DNA of 64,000 bases, from the NCBI GenBank assembly GCA_015680685.1, contig MNCI01005513.1, positions 81,193 to 145,192 on the forward strand, in the 5' to 3' direction. Positions 10,242 through 22,189 of this stretch are shown here, in pieces (position 1 is the stretch's first letter; each line of letters starts with the position of its first letter). This stretch comes from Gnetum montanum. Its lineage: Eukaryota; Streptophyta; Gnetopsida; Gnetales; Gnetaceae. The notes beneath the pieces are model-generated. The model was not told where the DNA came from and did not search any database. It worked only from the letters and a program-made list of their open reading frames with translations. The translations under genes and the position numbers were made by a program.

Positions 10242-12517
10242 CTACATTGCTGGAGTAGGTGGTAATGGAGCTATCGGTGTGAGAGTTGCAGATGGATTTG
10301 AAGGATGGTTTGCTTGTGGGTTATCTCCCCTTGGAGAAGGAGTTCTATAATACTCTCGAGCTTGGTAGTGATTTTGTGGTGTAACGTGACCAATAGAGTC
10401 ACGTGGAGAGATTGGATGCTGCACATAGTAGCCATATGGATCCAGTTGCCGGTAGGGGTACTGTTGCCTTGGTGGTGGAATCCCCCATGACTATGGATAT
10501 TGCCACTATTTATGTTGCTCAATGGGTTGTGATGGAGTTCCACTTCAATAATATGTTGAAGGTTGGTGGAACTGTCTTGGATTACCTTGGGGATAAGGTA
10601 ACCATCGGGGTGCTTTCCATTTATTAATTTATGGGTTGAGTGCATACATCCTAGACTCTTGTAGATGTGAGATTACTGGGCAACATCCCTTAGGATGGTT
10701 GTATTTGCATATCTCACATCCACTGTCATTATCTATGTCTAAATCCAAAACCTCTTCAGTGATGGCCATTTTACCCTTACCCTTATTACGTGCATTGTCT
10801 ACTTCTCTCTTTCTCTTTTTTTCATGCTCACTACCTCGCTCCCTAAAATCCTCTACGATTTTAAGAATAGGTTCAAACCTACTATCTAGGGAGTCCCACA
10901 TTTAGTCTACCTTTGCCAATACTTCTGTTGTTAACTTTTGGAGTGGCAAAGTTTTCCTATTCACCACCTCTTCGAGTGGTGACTCTTCTTCCTCCTCAAA
11001 AAATCTTACTCCCCTTTTGCGGAGGGAAGGATCTCAGTTGTACTCTTCCATACTTCCTCTCTTTCGTAGCTCACCTTCTTCCTTGCCTACTTACTCCAGC
11101 AATCTATGAATCTAATGAGACCTAAGCTCTAATAATCTTCCTTAGGCATATGTTCCAAGGGTTCTTCTTATTTCATGCCTAAGTCCATCCACAAGATGGC
11201 GTAGTTGATCCCGCTGCAAATAATCATGGCCATGGAAATGATGTAATAGTGCGTAATAGCAGCCCATGGTAGCATCCAAGGGTTCATGATTTCCTTGCTT
11301 CCATCCTTGGATTTGCTTTCGCAGGTTAGACACTCGAGAGTATGTTTGGTACTTATCATTGAACAGCTCTAACATTGTACTCCACCTCCGAATGGATTTT
11401 GGTTCTAAGGACTGGTACCAGATTTCAACTTCTTTTACTAGTATCCTTGGGAACAACTTCAGTTTTTGCCATTCGTTTTCTATGTTTTGCAAGGCACATG
11501 CATCATGGAATGCTAGTAAATGATTTTGAGGATTAGTGTTGTATCCCCCTTCAAATCGTGGGATGTTGTTCGTGTCTAACCTCTTGATCCTACTATCCTT
11601 TTGGTGCCTTGTGGGAACTCTTATGGCCTCCGTTATATCTAGCATGCTTCTAGTTGTGAATAGGGGTTCTTCATAATCTTCTCGTTCATAGCGTCTATGG
11701 TGTCTACATGGTTCCCTACTCTTCCTTCTTCAACTGTCTCATCGATATTTTTCACATTGTTTTCCTTTATCCTCATAGTTAGTTTTCTTATGACTGCATC
11801 CAAACACTAAAGGAGAGGGTGAATGTGATGATGAAGGTGAAGAAGATGTAGAACCATCGCCATGATGGTTTTTTCTACCTTATCTTCTGTGGTCTTCACC
11901 ACAATCGTGATCACAATTAGAACGTCTACCCTTTTTGTGTGTTTGTGCTCCTTCTTTGAACGCTTCATGTTCGTGGGTATCAGAACCAGGGTTGTGAATC
12001 GTGGAGTGAAGGTTCTGATACACCACCTCCTGACCATCATTAGGAGTAGGAACATCATTTGGTGGGGAACCTGTTGAAGTAGGTTCACCACCCTCAATTT
12101 CACTCAAGACATGAGGAGCATTATGGGATCCTTTATCCTTCAAGGATGTATGATATCTCTCCTATCACAAGTCCCTTTGATGTTGCACTTTTGTGGATGG
12201 TAGTCCCTTGTGTCATGATCGCATGCAATATATTCTACGTACAAAAATGACATGTCTATTCGTGAGAGAGCACGAAGGAACATGTTGGGGACCGATCGGT
12301 TTGGAGGCAACACAATGTTACCTTCCAAGTCTCTCCAACATAGTTGTTCGTCTTCATGGAGAATAAAGGTAAAGTCAGGTACATACTCATCGTGATGAGT
12401 ATATACCACACAAAACTGTTGAGGAACTGGTAGATCTTGATTACATGTAGTATGTCACCGACTATCTCTTGTGTTAGTCCTAGGCGGTGAAGTGCTCTTA
12501 TGCGACGAAGAAGACAT
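10242..12517 (-). pseudogene. Element B gag and linker (decayed)
   Basis: The start is at 12517 (MSSSSHKSTS-like), as in A. The order is the N-terminal VVYTHHDEYVPDF domain (12409-12140), the Arg/His/Ser region, the gag core from 11645 (MLDITEAIRVP) to 11142, the zinc-knuckle region (10901-10629, CEICKYNHPKGCC) and the Pro-rich linker (10424-10242). The core is continuous for 167 codons. It keeps the segment WSTMLELFNDKYQTYSRVSN that A has lost, so B is not simply derived from this A copy. Frameshifts occur near 12150, 11700 and 10910. Confidence 0.8.
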
Positions 12518-12642
12518 TTTGTCTTGTTCGGTGTGTGATTTACCATTGTCTTATCTTTCCTTAATTAATCCTAAGGGTTCATTCTAGCGTTCCAATGATA
12601 TGAATGATTTCCTATGTTCTACGTAGCACACACAAAACTAAG

Positions 12643-12660
12643 TCCCCAGCAACAGTGCCA
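12643..12660 (-). other. Element B primer-binding site (tRNA-Asp type)
   Basis: Same sequence as in A (TGGCACTGTTGCTGGGGA on the minus strand), one base from the LTR. Confidence 0.75.
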
Positions 12661-12661
12661 A

Positions 12662-13451
12662 TGATGAGTGGCGAGGTACCCCTATACTCAACCATACAAA
12701 TACAAGCATTTCATGCTCAATCCGATTGAACTCCAAGGACTAAGTGCTTAGGCACCTTAATGAAACACTCAAGGTTAATCACTCAATGTCTTCCCAAACT
12801 TACTTGTATTGTCACGATTATATGGTTAAGTAAGCTTGAGGTGTATGATTTTTTATAGCTTTTATCTTTTTAATGTCTTATGCTAATAGGGGAAGGTAAG
12901 GAGAACTAAGTGACTAACTTTCATTAACTATTCACTAACTAAGTTCTAATTGTTCATAATACCAATATCCATTTCCACTTGCTGTACACATCCTAAACTA
13001 GTGCAATGCTACTAGGATTACCAAATGTTCATCGTTACTGGGTTACCAAGCGCTACACACATGCTCGAAGCGGTCGTACTAAGTGTACTTAACTAGGAGA
13101 GTCAAAGGTTGAGAGAGAGATTAATTAACTAGGAAAGAATTTAAACATTCAACAATAATGAATTACTATTTAGCCTAATTTGTATACTACAAGGTTTATC
13201 ATAAAGTTCATCTTTATTGCCTTACACAAATATGTGCTCAGGTACAAATTGCTCAAATAAAGATCTCTTCACTCTATGACTCCTACTACGGGCACACAGG
13301 AATTATTCTAACTTTGGAATGGTAAAACTGTAAGAGTTTGGCTAAGAGTCTAAGTCTAACTGTTGCCTTGAATAAGGGAAGCTACCTTTTATTTATAGAA
13401 GATGAGGCAGGATGCGATATCACGTGGCGGATGCGATATCGTGGCTCATCA
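12662..13451 (-). repeat. Element B 5' LTR (790 bp)
   Basis: Bounded by TGATGAG and CTCATCA in plus orientation. TATA box TATAAATA (minus) at 13390-13397. Between it and the LTR start are GATATC palindromes (13417-13441). A pair of related units, each containing TTACCAA and a TAC, lies in the middle (about 13015-13060). Because U3 is only about 55-60 bases before TATA, most of the LTR is R and U5. Confidence 0.85.
13390..13397 (-). promoter_or_regulatory. LTR TATA box, element B
   Basis: TATAAATA on the minus strand, about 55 bases from the LTR start. The same box sits at the same place in all six related elements. Confidence 0.65.
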
Positions 13452-14577
13452 ATACCAATCCCATCAACATCACATATCATATTCCACAAGTCCATATCAT
13501 ACCATACATCCCATATATATTAATAAACAATCTATGACCAAAATTATACAATTTTGGGAAATATGCAGAATAACATGCCTAAGCTTAGACTTTGAGCTAT
13601 CTGCCTCACATGCCCCCATCACATAATCATATACACTAATCCAGCACCAAAATATAGGAAAAAGGTAAAGACAATCCACCAATTACAATTATTGGGTGGA
13701 AAGGCCAAAACAAGTAGAAAAACCTCAAAAATCCAATAGGACTCCATTTTGCTCTCAACAAGTTCTACACCCATGTAGCTATGACCATAGCAATCCCAAA
13801 TCTAGGTTTAGAACAAGCAAAAATCGTCCACAAGACTTACAATATATTAAAAAAATAGAGCAAAAAGAAAAATGGAGAAAAACAGACTCTTGTGCATTTC
13901 TATTTCTACGAACAAAAAAGAAATAGAACCTAAAACCCAATTTCTCCCAAGCGATGGTGAGGCGGTGGCATGCAAAAACATAAAAAAAAACATATCAAAT
14001 AAAACTATGCATAAAGCATAAAGCATAACGATGCACTTTTCCTCATGTCACATGAGTTAGTTTTCCTTTTTTTTTCATTTGCACTATTTATTATTTTTAT
14101 GTTTTTTTATGAATGAGAAATTTTCATAAGTGAATATATTTTTTTCTCCTCCACAATTAATATCAACTTTAAGCCTATGTAATAAACATACCAAGACTCC
14201 AAATCAAAATTTGTTTAAACCTACAAGATCCTTATCATATGCTCTACACATTCACATGTCAAAACCATACCCGAACATCACGCAACATAGTGTTATAGTA
14301 CAAACGCTAAAATACTGAAATTGCACATAAAGCATAAAAACATACCAAATAGGTGTCATTTTACCCGAATCTAACACTCCTGCTAGCAACATCACCTGTC
14401 TAACACATCACACAGGGCTTTATAACATATAAAGACATCATAATTGTAACATAAAGACAAAGCTTTATACCATATAAAATACATTAACTCATCCCCGAAA
14501 ACCCACCGAGACTCCACATGTAATGTATAAATCATAAGCAAATGACCATACCTATTGTCTCTAGATGGGATGTAACA
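13452..14577 (-). repeat. Element H 3' LTR fragment
   Basis: It aligns with 26091-27253 of the 5' LTR, for example the stretch beginning ATACCAAT and the CATATATATTAATAAACAAT block. It ends at 14577 with TGTAACA, next to the polypurine tract. It begins abruptly at the LTR end of element B. Small ORFs on the plus strand here are chance. Confidence 0.85.
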
Positions 14578-14593
14578 CTCTCCCCTCCTTGAG
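14578..14593 (-). other. Element H polypurine tract
   Basis: On the minus strand this reads CTCAAGGAGGGGAGAG and is followed at once by the LTR start TGTTACATCC. Confidence 0.85.
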
Positions 14594-14599
14594 AATCTT

Positions 14600-15900
14600 C
14601 CTCCTAGAAGATCTTAGGATGAATTGCGCACATCTCAGCCTTCACCTCCCAAGTAGCCTCTAAAGCTCCATGTCTACTCCATAAAATCTTGACTATAGGA
14701 ACAACTTTACTGTGTAGTTGTCACACCATATGATCAACAATCTTTACTGGTTGCTCAACATAACTAACATTAGACTATAGTTGTATTCCCAAATGGCTAC
14801 TCACATGATGTTCATCAAGTGCATAACATCGTAGCATCGAGACATGAAATACATCATGGACATGTGCCAAATAAGGAGGTAATGCTATCCAATAGGCCAC
14901 TTTACCAATCCGTTGTAACACTTGAAATGGACCAATTTATCTAGGAACCAAGTTCCCTTTTTGGCCAAATCGAGTAACGCCTTTCAAAGAAGAAACACAA
15001 ACAAATACATGATCTTTGACTGAAAACTCTAGTGGCCTTTGACGCCAATTGGCATATGTTTCCTACCTATCCTATGCAGCTATCAATCTATCTTGAATCT
15101 CTTGAATCTACTCAATAGTTTACTTTACCAAATCTGTGCTCACCTACTAATGATCTTCTATGGTATCCCAACATAAAGATATTCTACATGGCCTACCATA
15201 TAAAACCTCATATGGTGTTGCTAGAAAACTCTCTTAATAACTGTTTTTATATGAAAATTTAGCTAATGATAGCATCTGATCCCAACCTTCTCTATACTAC
15301 AAAGCATAGCCTCTCAACATTGCTTCTAGAATTTGATTCACCCATTCAATTTGACCATTAGTTTGTGGATGATATGTTGAACTTATATTTAGCTTTGTAC
15401 CCATCTCTTGATGAAATGCCTACCAAAAATGTGACATGAATCAAGCATCTCTATCACTAATAATCCGTTGTGGCACACCATGCAACCACACTATCTCTAA
15501 AAGAAAGAGATGTGCAGTTTATATTGCACTTATTGATGATCATGTGGCAAGAAAATGGGAAAACTTTGTTAACAAATCAACAACTACTAATACAACATCA
15601 TGACCACTACAAAGCTTATGGAAGACCAACAATGAAATCCATACCAATGGCATCCCATTTCCACTGAGGAATGTCATGGAACAATGAGATACATACTCTC
15701 CTACATTCCTCTTCATACTAGGCCACCAATACATCTATCATAAATGCTGGTACATTTTATGACTACCTAGATGCATTTGGTATCTACTCAGGTGGGCCTC
15801 ATCCATCAACTAAATTCAAAGAGCTTTTGGAACACATACTTGACCATCCCTTTGTAATACTCCATGACTATCCATAGAGAGCAGTCCATTAGAGGTAATA
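14600..15900 (-). pseudogene. Element H integrase with chromodomain-like tail (decayed)
   Basis: This is the C-terminal part of pol. The end (about 14730-14600) reads IVKILWSRHGALEATWEV and then HPKIF, the WxxxxxEEATWE-type C-terminal module of chromoviral integrases, which is thought to steer insertion to chromatin. Upstream, 15734-15540 has MYWWPSMKRNVGEYV and then VVDLLTKFSHFL, the integrase zinc region and first catalytic Asp block. A short deletion has fused or shortened the segment between them. The frame is broken many times, so the product cannot be functional. Confidence 0.75.
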
Positions 15901-17530
15901 TGTTGTCTCAATGACTAACACCAAGGATCATGGCATTGTTGCTCTCATATATACTCTTGCAAATCTGATTGGATTGTCAAGTTATTAAGTCTACTTGCCA
16001 CCCTAATCAATGCCTCTGCTACTTTTTTTGTCTTGCCAGACCTGTATTTAATAGTAAAATCAAAATCAGCAAGTAACTCCACCCATCTACATTATCGCAA
16101 GTTTAACTGTGGTTGAATTATAAGATATTGGAGGCTCTTATGATTACTCCAAATAGTAACTTGCTCCCCATATAGATAATGCCACTAAATCTTCAATGCA
16201 AAGATCATAGCACCCAATTCTAAATCATGCACAAGATATCTAGTTTCATGTGGCCTTAATTGATAGGATGCATAAGCCGCAACCTATCCATCCTACATCA
16301 ACACACAACCAAATCCATCCCCTGAAGCATCAATACTAACATCATATGGATGTCCTAGTATAAGAGATATTAGCACAAGAGAAATCACCAATCTATGCTT
16401 TAACTCCTTCAATGTAGCCAAACAAGCTAGGCCCCAAGTAAAGTTAGCCTCTTTTCTCAACAATTGGATCAAAGGAGATCCTATGCAAGAGAAATGTTCC
16501 ACAAATTTTTAGTAATATCCTATGAACCCCAAGAAGCTTTGTACCTCCACTACTGATAGTGGCCTAGGCCAATCATGAACAACTGAAATCTTTGCAGGAT
16601 CCACAAAGATCCCAGTTCTTGATACCACATGTCCTAAGAACTAAATATCTAATTTCCAAAAGGACCACTTGGATGGCTACGCATATAGTTGATCTCCCTC
16701 AAAGTCTGTAAGATTGTCCGCAAGTGCTTTGCATGCAATTTCTCATGAGGAGAATATACTAAGATATCATTGATGAACATAATCATAAATTGATGTAGGA
16801 ATGGTCGCATCACACTGTTCATGAGGTGCATGAAAACTACTGGTGCATTTGTCAACCCAAAGGGTAGCACCAAAAACTCATAATGGCCATACTATGTTCT
16901 AAATGTTGTCTTTGACACATCTTGCTCACAAACCCACACTTAATGATAGCCAAACTTGAGATCAATCTTTGAGAATACATGAGCTCCCCAAAGTTGATCC
17001 AACAAGTCATCAATGCGTGGCAGAGAATATCTATTTTCATAGTCACTTGGTTTAACTACCTGTAATCGATGCATAATTGCAAACCCCCATCCTTCTTTTT
17101 AACAAATAGCACAGGTGCATCCCATGATGATACACTGGGTCAAATAAGGCCTTTATCCAATAATTCTTGTAGTTGAAGCTTTAGCTCTGCTAACTCTACA
17201 GAAGACAACTTGTGTGGAGCCTTTGAAATAGGATTTATACTAGGTTTAAGTTTGATTTTGAACTCAATCTCTTGACTCAGTGGAAAACTCGATAATTTGG
17301 TCTAGAATACATCAAGGAATTCATGAACCATAAAAATTTGTTCTATCTCCACCAAATCAATTTTATAGTTTGTAGCCAGAAAGCATGCATGCTCTTTTTA
17401 AAGCATCCTACAATACATCTAAGAGGAGATTAAATCTAGGCACATGGTCCTCGAATGAGTTTGTACCTCAATCAAAGCACCATCAACTGATTGTAATCGT
17501 AGGAGCTTTTGCTGATAGTCCAAATTAGCA
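15900..17530 (-). pseudogene. Element H RT and RNase H (decayed)
   Basis: RT shows [17 protein letters not shown] at about 16870-16815 and then [13 protein letters not shown] at about 16777. In the catalytic block the first Asp of F-I-D-D is Asn (codon at 16771-16769), which destroys the active site. The lead-in region with I..GF..KI and VLLVKKKDGG-type sequence lies near 17040-17100. RNase H (16502-16293) has the block VSIDASGDGFGCVL, with the usual first catalytic Asp. The motif set is that of Tekay/Del chromoviruses and differs clearly from the RT of element A. Confidence 0.8.
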
Positions 17531-17619
17531 TTGAATTGCGACAACCAATCCACCCCTAAAATAACATCATATACTCCAAGATCCATAACTTATAAATCAC
17601 TAATCCATTGCACACCTTC
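17531..17619 (-). pseudogene. Element H protease, 3' piece
   Basis: On the minus strand this reads VMDLGVYDVILGVDWLSQF, the second half of a Tekay-type retropepsin (the VILGMDWLS block). The other half is at 22990-23243, on the far side of element C. The two are in the same reading frame once one copy of the 5-bp duplication is discounted. Confidence 0.8.
17615..17619. repeat. Target site duplication of element C, left copy
   Basis: CCTTC, immediately before the LTR. The identical CCTTC follows the other LTR at 22990-22994. Confidence 0.9.
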
Positions 17620-18406
17620 TAATGAGTGGCGAGGTACCCCTATAGTCAACCATACGAATATGAGTGTCTCACGCGCGATCCAGTCAAACTCCAAGGACTA
17701 AGTGCTTACGTGCCCTAATGGAACACTTAAGGTTAATCAATCGTTGTCTTCCCAAACTTACTTGTATTGTCACGATTCTATGGTTAAGTAAGTTTGAGGT
17801 ATATGATTTTTATATCTTTTATTTTTTTAACACCTTATGCTAAGAGGGAAGGGTGAAGAGACTAAATGACTAACTTTCATTAACTAAGTTCTAATTAACC
17901 TAGCACAAATATCTGTTCCCACTTGTCGTACACACCCTGAACTAATGCAACACTGCTGGGATTACCAAACGCTACTCGTTACTGGGTTACCAAGAATTAC
18001 ACATGTGCTCGAAGTGGTCGTACTGAATGCACTTAACTAGGAGAGTCAAGGGTTGAGAGAGATTAATTATCTAGGAAAGCATTTAAACATTTAATAGTAA
18101 TTAAATCCTATTTAGCTTAGTCCACATGTTGCAAGGTTTATTAGAAAGCTCTTCTTTATTTCTGTACACAAATGTGTGCTCAAGTACAATTTGCTCGAAT
18201 AAAGATCTATTCACTTTAAGACTCCTACTATAGGCACATGGAAATTATTCTAACTCTGGAATGGTAAAACTACTATAGTTTGGCTAAGAGTCTAGATCTA
18301 GATGATTGAACAAGGGAAAGCCACCTCTTATTTATAGACAAGGCAACGGGCCTACGATATCACGTACGTGATATCGTAGGGGCCAACGCAATATCGCAGC
18401 TCATCA
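17620..18406 (-). repeat. Element C 3' LTR
   Basis: 787 bp from TAATGAG (the initial TG has mutated to TA) to CTCATCA. TATA box (minus) at 18329-18336. It is followed by the polypurine tract at 18407. Confidence 0.9.
18351..18380. repeat. 30-bp perfect palindrome in C 3' LTR
   Basis: Each 15-base arm is CCTACGATATCACGT and its reverse complement follows with no spacer. It contains two GATATC sites and the core CACGTACGTG. It lies just before the TATA box in element orientation. Confidence 0.85.
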
Positions 18407-20330
18407 TACCCTCATGACTGAATGAAAACTCGTCCTCGAGTTCCTTACAAAATATTGAGAAGGCATAGGATTATTGACTTGAATGATACTAATGGTAAAT
18501 GGGGTGACATGTGAACGAATCATCATTACAAAACATGACAAATTAGTGTTCATGACAATAAGAGTGAACACTATGCACATTTGAGATCCAGTCTTATTTG
18601 ACAACTAAGAGAGAAGAGAGAAGAGAGAAGAAGAAGTCTGTTGCTGCCGATGCCAAGATTACGCCTTTCATTGTCCATCCATAAGCACATCATTAATCTT
18701 GTTCCTTGCATAACTGCTTCAGCACCAGTCCATTCCAACTATTTCCTCCAGATCCAATTCGTTGTTGTATGATTATCATCTACACACACAACATAGTCTA
18801 ATATTAGCAAGGGTAAATGAATCACAATGCAGTTAATACCTTTCCTCAACGTAAAGTCCATTGGTTGAGTTGTGATATGGCTAGTGCGGATCTAGAAATA
18901 TAATACTGGTGGCTACCCAAGGTGTAGGGGTTAGGAGAAAATTGAAAAAAAATTGGACCATGACCTCCATGACTAAGAGCAAACCTCCGGTAGCGAGGGA
19001 ATGGAAAAAGATAAGGAATAAGAAAGATGGAGAAAAAGAAACAACGACAACGTTGATAAAATGGATGTCAGAGATGGAGATGAACAAAATAAATGTTGAT
19101 TGCAAAAATGTTTAGGGGAAAGAAATTAATGGATGCACCAAATAGGAATGCCAGTGGATCCTCCCCAAAGCAGGCTCATGCCCTTAATGCCTTAACAATC
19201 CTGCATTCAAAGAGTCCGTAGGCTCTAGGAATGTCATTTGGAAACAAGAGTTAAAGTCTTAACCATAAGAGTTTACCAAAAATAAAACAATGTATCAACC
19301 AAAATATGGACTATTGATACAACCAGCAATGAGGTGAAAATTGAGAAAGAAGGATGGAAAAAAGAGAATGGAATGGAGTCTCAAGAACAAGGTGGTGTAC
19401 AACCCCTTGTGTATTAATAATTAATGTGACTTAGTAGATCTCATTCCAAATCTGACCTTAAACAAACCACATCCAGTGACTTTGCATTAATACATTCAAC
19501 CAATCCATCCACCTAAAGTAACATGAATGCCTCCACCAAAGAGTCACCACCATTCTGATGAAACAAATGAGGAGAAGATAGGAAGCAAGAAGGGCCTTAG
19601 TTAGAAGGAACATGTTTATTTTAGATCCATAACTAGTGCTTGTAACCTAGATGATTATTTCATTTAAGGGGTATACTTTGAATTCTCACCCTTTCTCTTT
19701 TTCTTTTTCTTTTTTTTTGTTTTTCGTGAGAACCACACCATACAAAGACTTATTATTTTTATTAGCTTAGCTTCCCAATAATGGAGCAACATTGGAATGG
19801 TAGGGAAAACTCAAGGAGAAACATCCAAGCACCCAAGAGAATGGCCAGCACAAGTGCATCAAATCCCCTTGAAGTCACACCCTTTTCAATCCTTGAGTCT
19901 TTCCTTAGTTTGAGAAATGCCCAGTCACCGATTCATTGATAGTTCTTATTGTTTAAGGAATGGGATTGTACAATTCCAAGCCAAGAGAGACCATAGAAAT
20001 TTATGGATGTATGGATGAAGTGGACTCATTGTTTGTTATATCAAAAGAACCATACCTTAGTATCAACATCATAACTTAAAGGTAAAAACCAAACATTAGC
20101 AATCAATGGGATACAATGCATTCCATCTTCAAGAGCACTTATTAAGTGACGAATCAAACAAAATAAATAAAACCACAAAGAAATGAAAGAGTATAAATGA
20201 TGTTGCAAAACAAAAACAAGAAGAGTTAAAGAAATTTATAAAACAAAAATGTGTAAAACAAAAACTTAAAAAAGAACTGAGGGCCTCGATTAATCAGCAT
20301 AGGTGGCCATCTCCCCCATGACTGAGTTGG
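18407..20330 (-). other. Element C 3' noncoding tail
   Basis: It begins with a polypurine tract (minus CAGTCATGAGGGTA). It is collinear with A's tail: GTGGATCCTCCCCAAAG block at 19154, ACCACACCA/TACAAAGACTT at 19731 and TGAAGTCACACCC near 19874. It ends with the internal polypurine-like box. No credible ORF. Confidence 0.75.
20311..20326 (-). other. Internal polypurine-tract-like box, element C
   Basis: On the minus strand this reads CTCAGTCATGGGGGAG, identical over these 16 bases to the boxes of B and D. Confidence 0.65.
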
Positions 20331-20341
20331 AAGGGGAAGTT

Positions 20342-20875
20342 CTAATCAGAGTGCTTGTTTGAAGTTTGTAGGAGATTCCAACTTCCCCCAATTGATATTT
20401 TTAGGTTAAGGGTTGGAAGTTGACGACACTCATGCTCTAGTGCATCTATGCCTCCTACATGGGCGCAAGTTGGTCCCCCAGTTAGTTCCATGCATGTTGG
20501 TAAGTTGCTCTCTTGATTAGCTGTCAACCACTAGGTGTCTTCTTGTTGTGTGCTTGCTACATACAAACATTTTTGTATGTTAATTTCTTGAGCACACCGG
20601 TTGCATGCAGGCGATGCTAAACATTCTTGTACACAATCACCCCCTATATCATTGTATGTGATGCATGGAACTTTCTTTTTCTCGATCTTCCCACAAGTTT
20701 TTTCCTTAGATATTTCCAGGGAAAGATCACGGATTCCTAGGCATGCATTCACGGTACTTAGCCATGCCCTTTCCATTATTATTGGGAAGTATACTTTGCC
20801 ATTGTTGATTTGTATCACTAGGAAATTAGCTGGGTATGACCAACCACACATAGTGGTAATGATGTCTTCCACCAG
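20342..20875 (-). pseudogene. Element C protease, C-terminal half
   Basis: It begins LPLGLVEDIITTMCGWSYP and continues FLVIQINN and IIMERAWLST, with Gly to Glu in the GRAW block. It then runs into the Cys-containing tail up to a stop near 20531, with one more frame (20527-20342) carrying the tail. The first half, including the DSG active site, is missing because it was deleted together with the end of gag. This domain could not be a working protease. Confidence 0.75.
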
Positions 20876-20879
20876 TCCC

Positions 20880-22042
20880 AAGGGGAGAGTGAAGGATCGG
20901 TACCAACTTTCTACTTCTTTTACTAGTGTCCTTAGGAACAACTTTAATTTTTGCCACTCATTCTCAATATTCTACAAAGCACATGCATAGTGAAATGCTT
21001 GTAAATGGTTTTGAGGATCAGCGTTGTATCCCCCCTCAAATCGTGGGATGTTATTCATGTCTAATCTCTTGATCCTGCTATCTTTTTGGTGCCTTGTAGG
21101 AATTATAATGGCCTCCATAATGTCTAACATGCTTCAGGTTGCTAGTAGGGGTTCTTCATGGTCATTTCTTTCATAGTTTCTGTGATTTCCACACAGTTCC
21201 CTACTTTCCCTTCTTTCATGCTATGATTCTCTAGAATTCCCTCATCCTCATTCTTGACTCTCTCGTTGAGGTCTCTCATTTTTTTTACCCTTATCCTCAT
21301 GATGAGATTCCTTATGACTGCATCCTGATGTTGAAGGAGAGGGTGAATGTGATGATGAAGGTGAAGAAGAAGGAGAATCATTGCCATGACGATGTTTCCT
21401 ACCTTCTCTTTGGTGATCTCAGCCCCGATCATGATGATGATCAAAATGCCTACCCTTATCTTGTGTTTGTGTTCCCTCGTTGAACACTTGGTGTTCATGG
21501 GGATCAAAACCAGGATTGTGAATCATGAAGTGAAGGTTCTAATACATCACCTCCTCACCATCGTTAGGAGGGGGAACATCGTTTTGTGGAGAACCCATCA
21601 AAATAGGTTCACCACCCTCAATTTTGCTTAAGACAAGTGGAGTGTTATGTGGTCTTTTTCCCTTCAACCATGTACAGTAACTCTCCTGTCGCGAGTCCCG
21701 TTGACGTTGCACTTCTATGGGATGGTAGTCCCTTGTGTGGTAATCGCATACAACGTACTCAGCGTATAATTGTGACATGCCTATTCGTGCAAGGGCACAA
21801 AGGAGCATGTTGGGGGTTGCTCTATTAGGAGGCAACACTATGTTACCCTCTAAGTCTCTCCAACGTAGTTGTTCGTCTTGATGGAAGATAAAGGTAAAGT
21901 CGGGTATATATTCATCGTGATGAATATATACCACACTGAATTGTTGAGGAACTAACAGTTCTTGGTTATGTGTGTCATGCCATCGACTGTCTCTACTGTT
22001 GTTCCTAGGCAGTGAAGTGCTTTTGTGTGAAGAAGAAGACAT
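20880..22042 (-). pseudogene. Element C gag (C-terminally deleted)
   Basis: The start at 22042, MSSSSHKSTSLPRNN, is the best preserved of the family. It runs openly for 167 codons through VVYIHHDEYIPDF and LRWRDLEGNIVL. The Ser/His-rich region and a frame change follow (21507-21142), then the gag core (RFEGGYNADPQNHL near 21040) and FLRTLVKEVESWYRS at 20941. There the gag core is joined directly to protease. The rest of the core, the zinc knuckle and the linker are gone. The junction has a short shared sequence (GG(A/T)..GGT) in the parent copies. Confidence 0.8.
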
Positions 22043-22170
22043 TTTAGCCTTGTTCAGTGTGTTGTTTACCGTTATCTTATTTTTTTTGTTTGATCAACCC
22101 TAAGGGTTCGTTCTAGCTCCCAATGATGTGAATGATTTCCTATGTTCTACATAGCGCACAAACAACTAAG

Positions 22171-22188
22171 TCCCCGGCAACAGCGCCA
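22171..22188 (-). other. Element C primer-binding site (tRNA-Asp)
   Basis: On the minus strand this reads TGGCGCTGTTGCCGGGGA, the best match in the window: 17 of 18 to the recalled complement of the plant tRNA-Asp 3' end. Confidence 0.85.
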
Positions 22189-22189
22189 A

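Larger units (their letters stand above)
8936..13451 (-). mobile_element. Element B: Athila-like, gag-protease only
   Basis: B is collinear with A for the 5' LTR, primer-binding site, gag, linker and protease. It then passes directly from the protease tail (about 9260) into sequence equivalent to A's post-integrase tail (about 2155). About 2.8 kb containing RT, RNase H and integrase is absent. The left end lies in the gap. The right LTR end (CTCATCA at 13451) abuts sequence of element H's 3' LTR, so B, alone or with A as a tandem sharing an LTR, was inserted into H. The target duplication would be ATACC (13452-13456), but the partner copy is outside the window. Confidence 0.8.
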
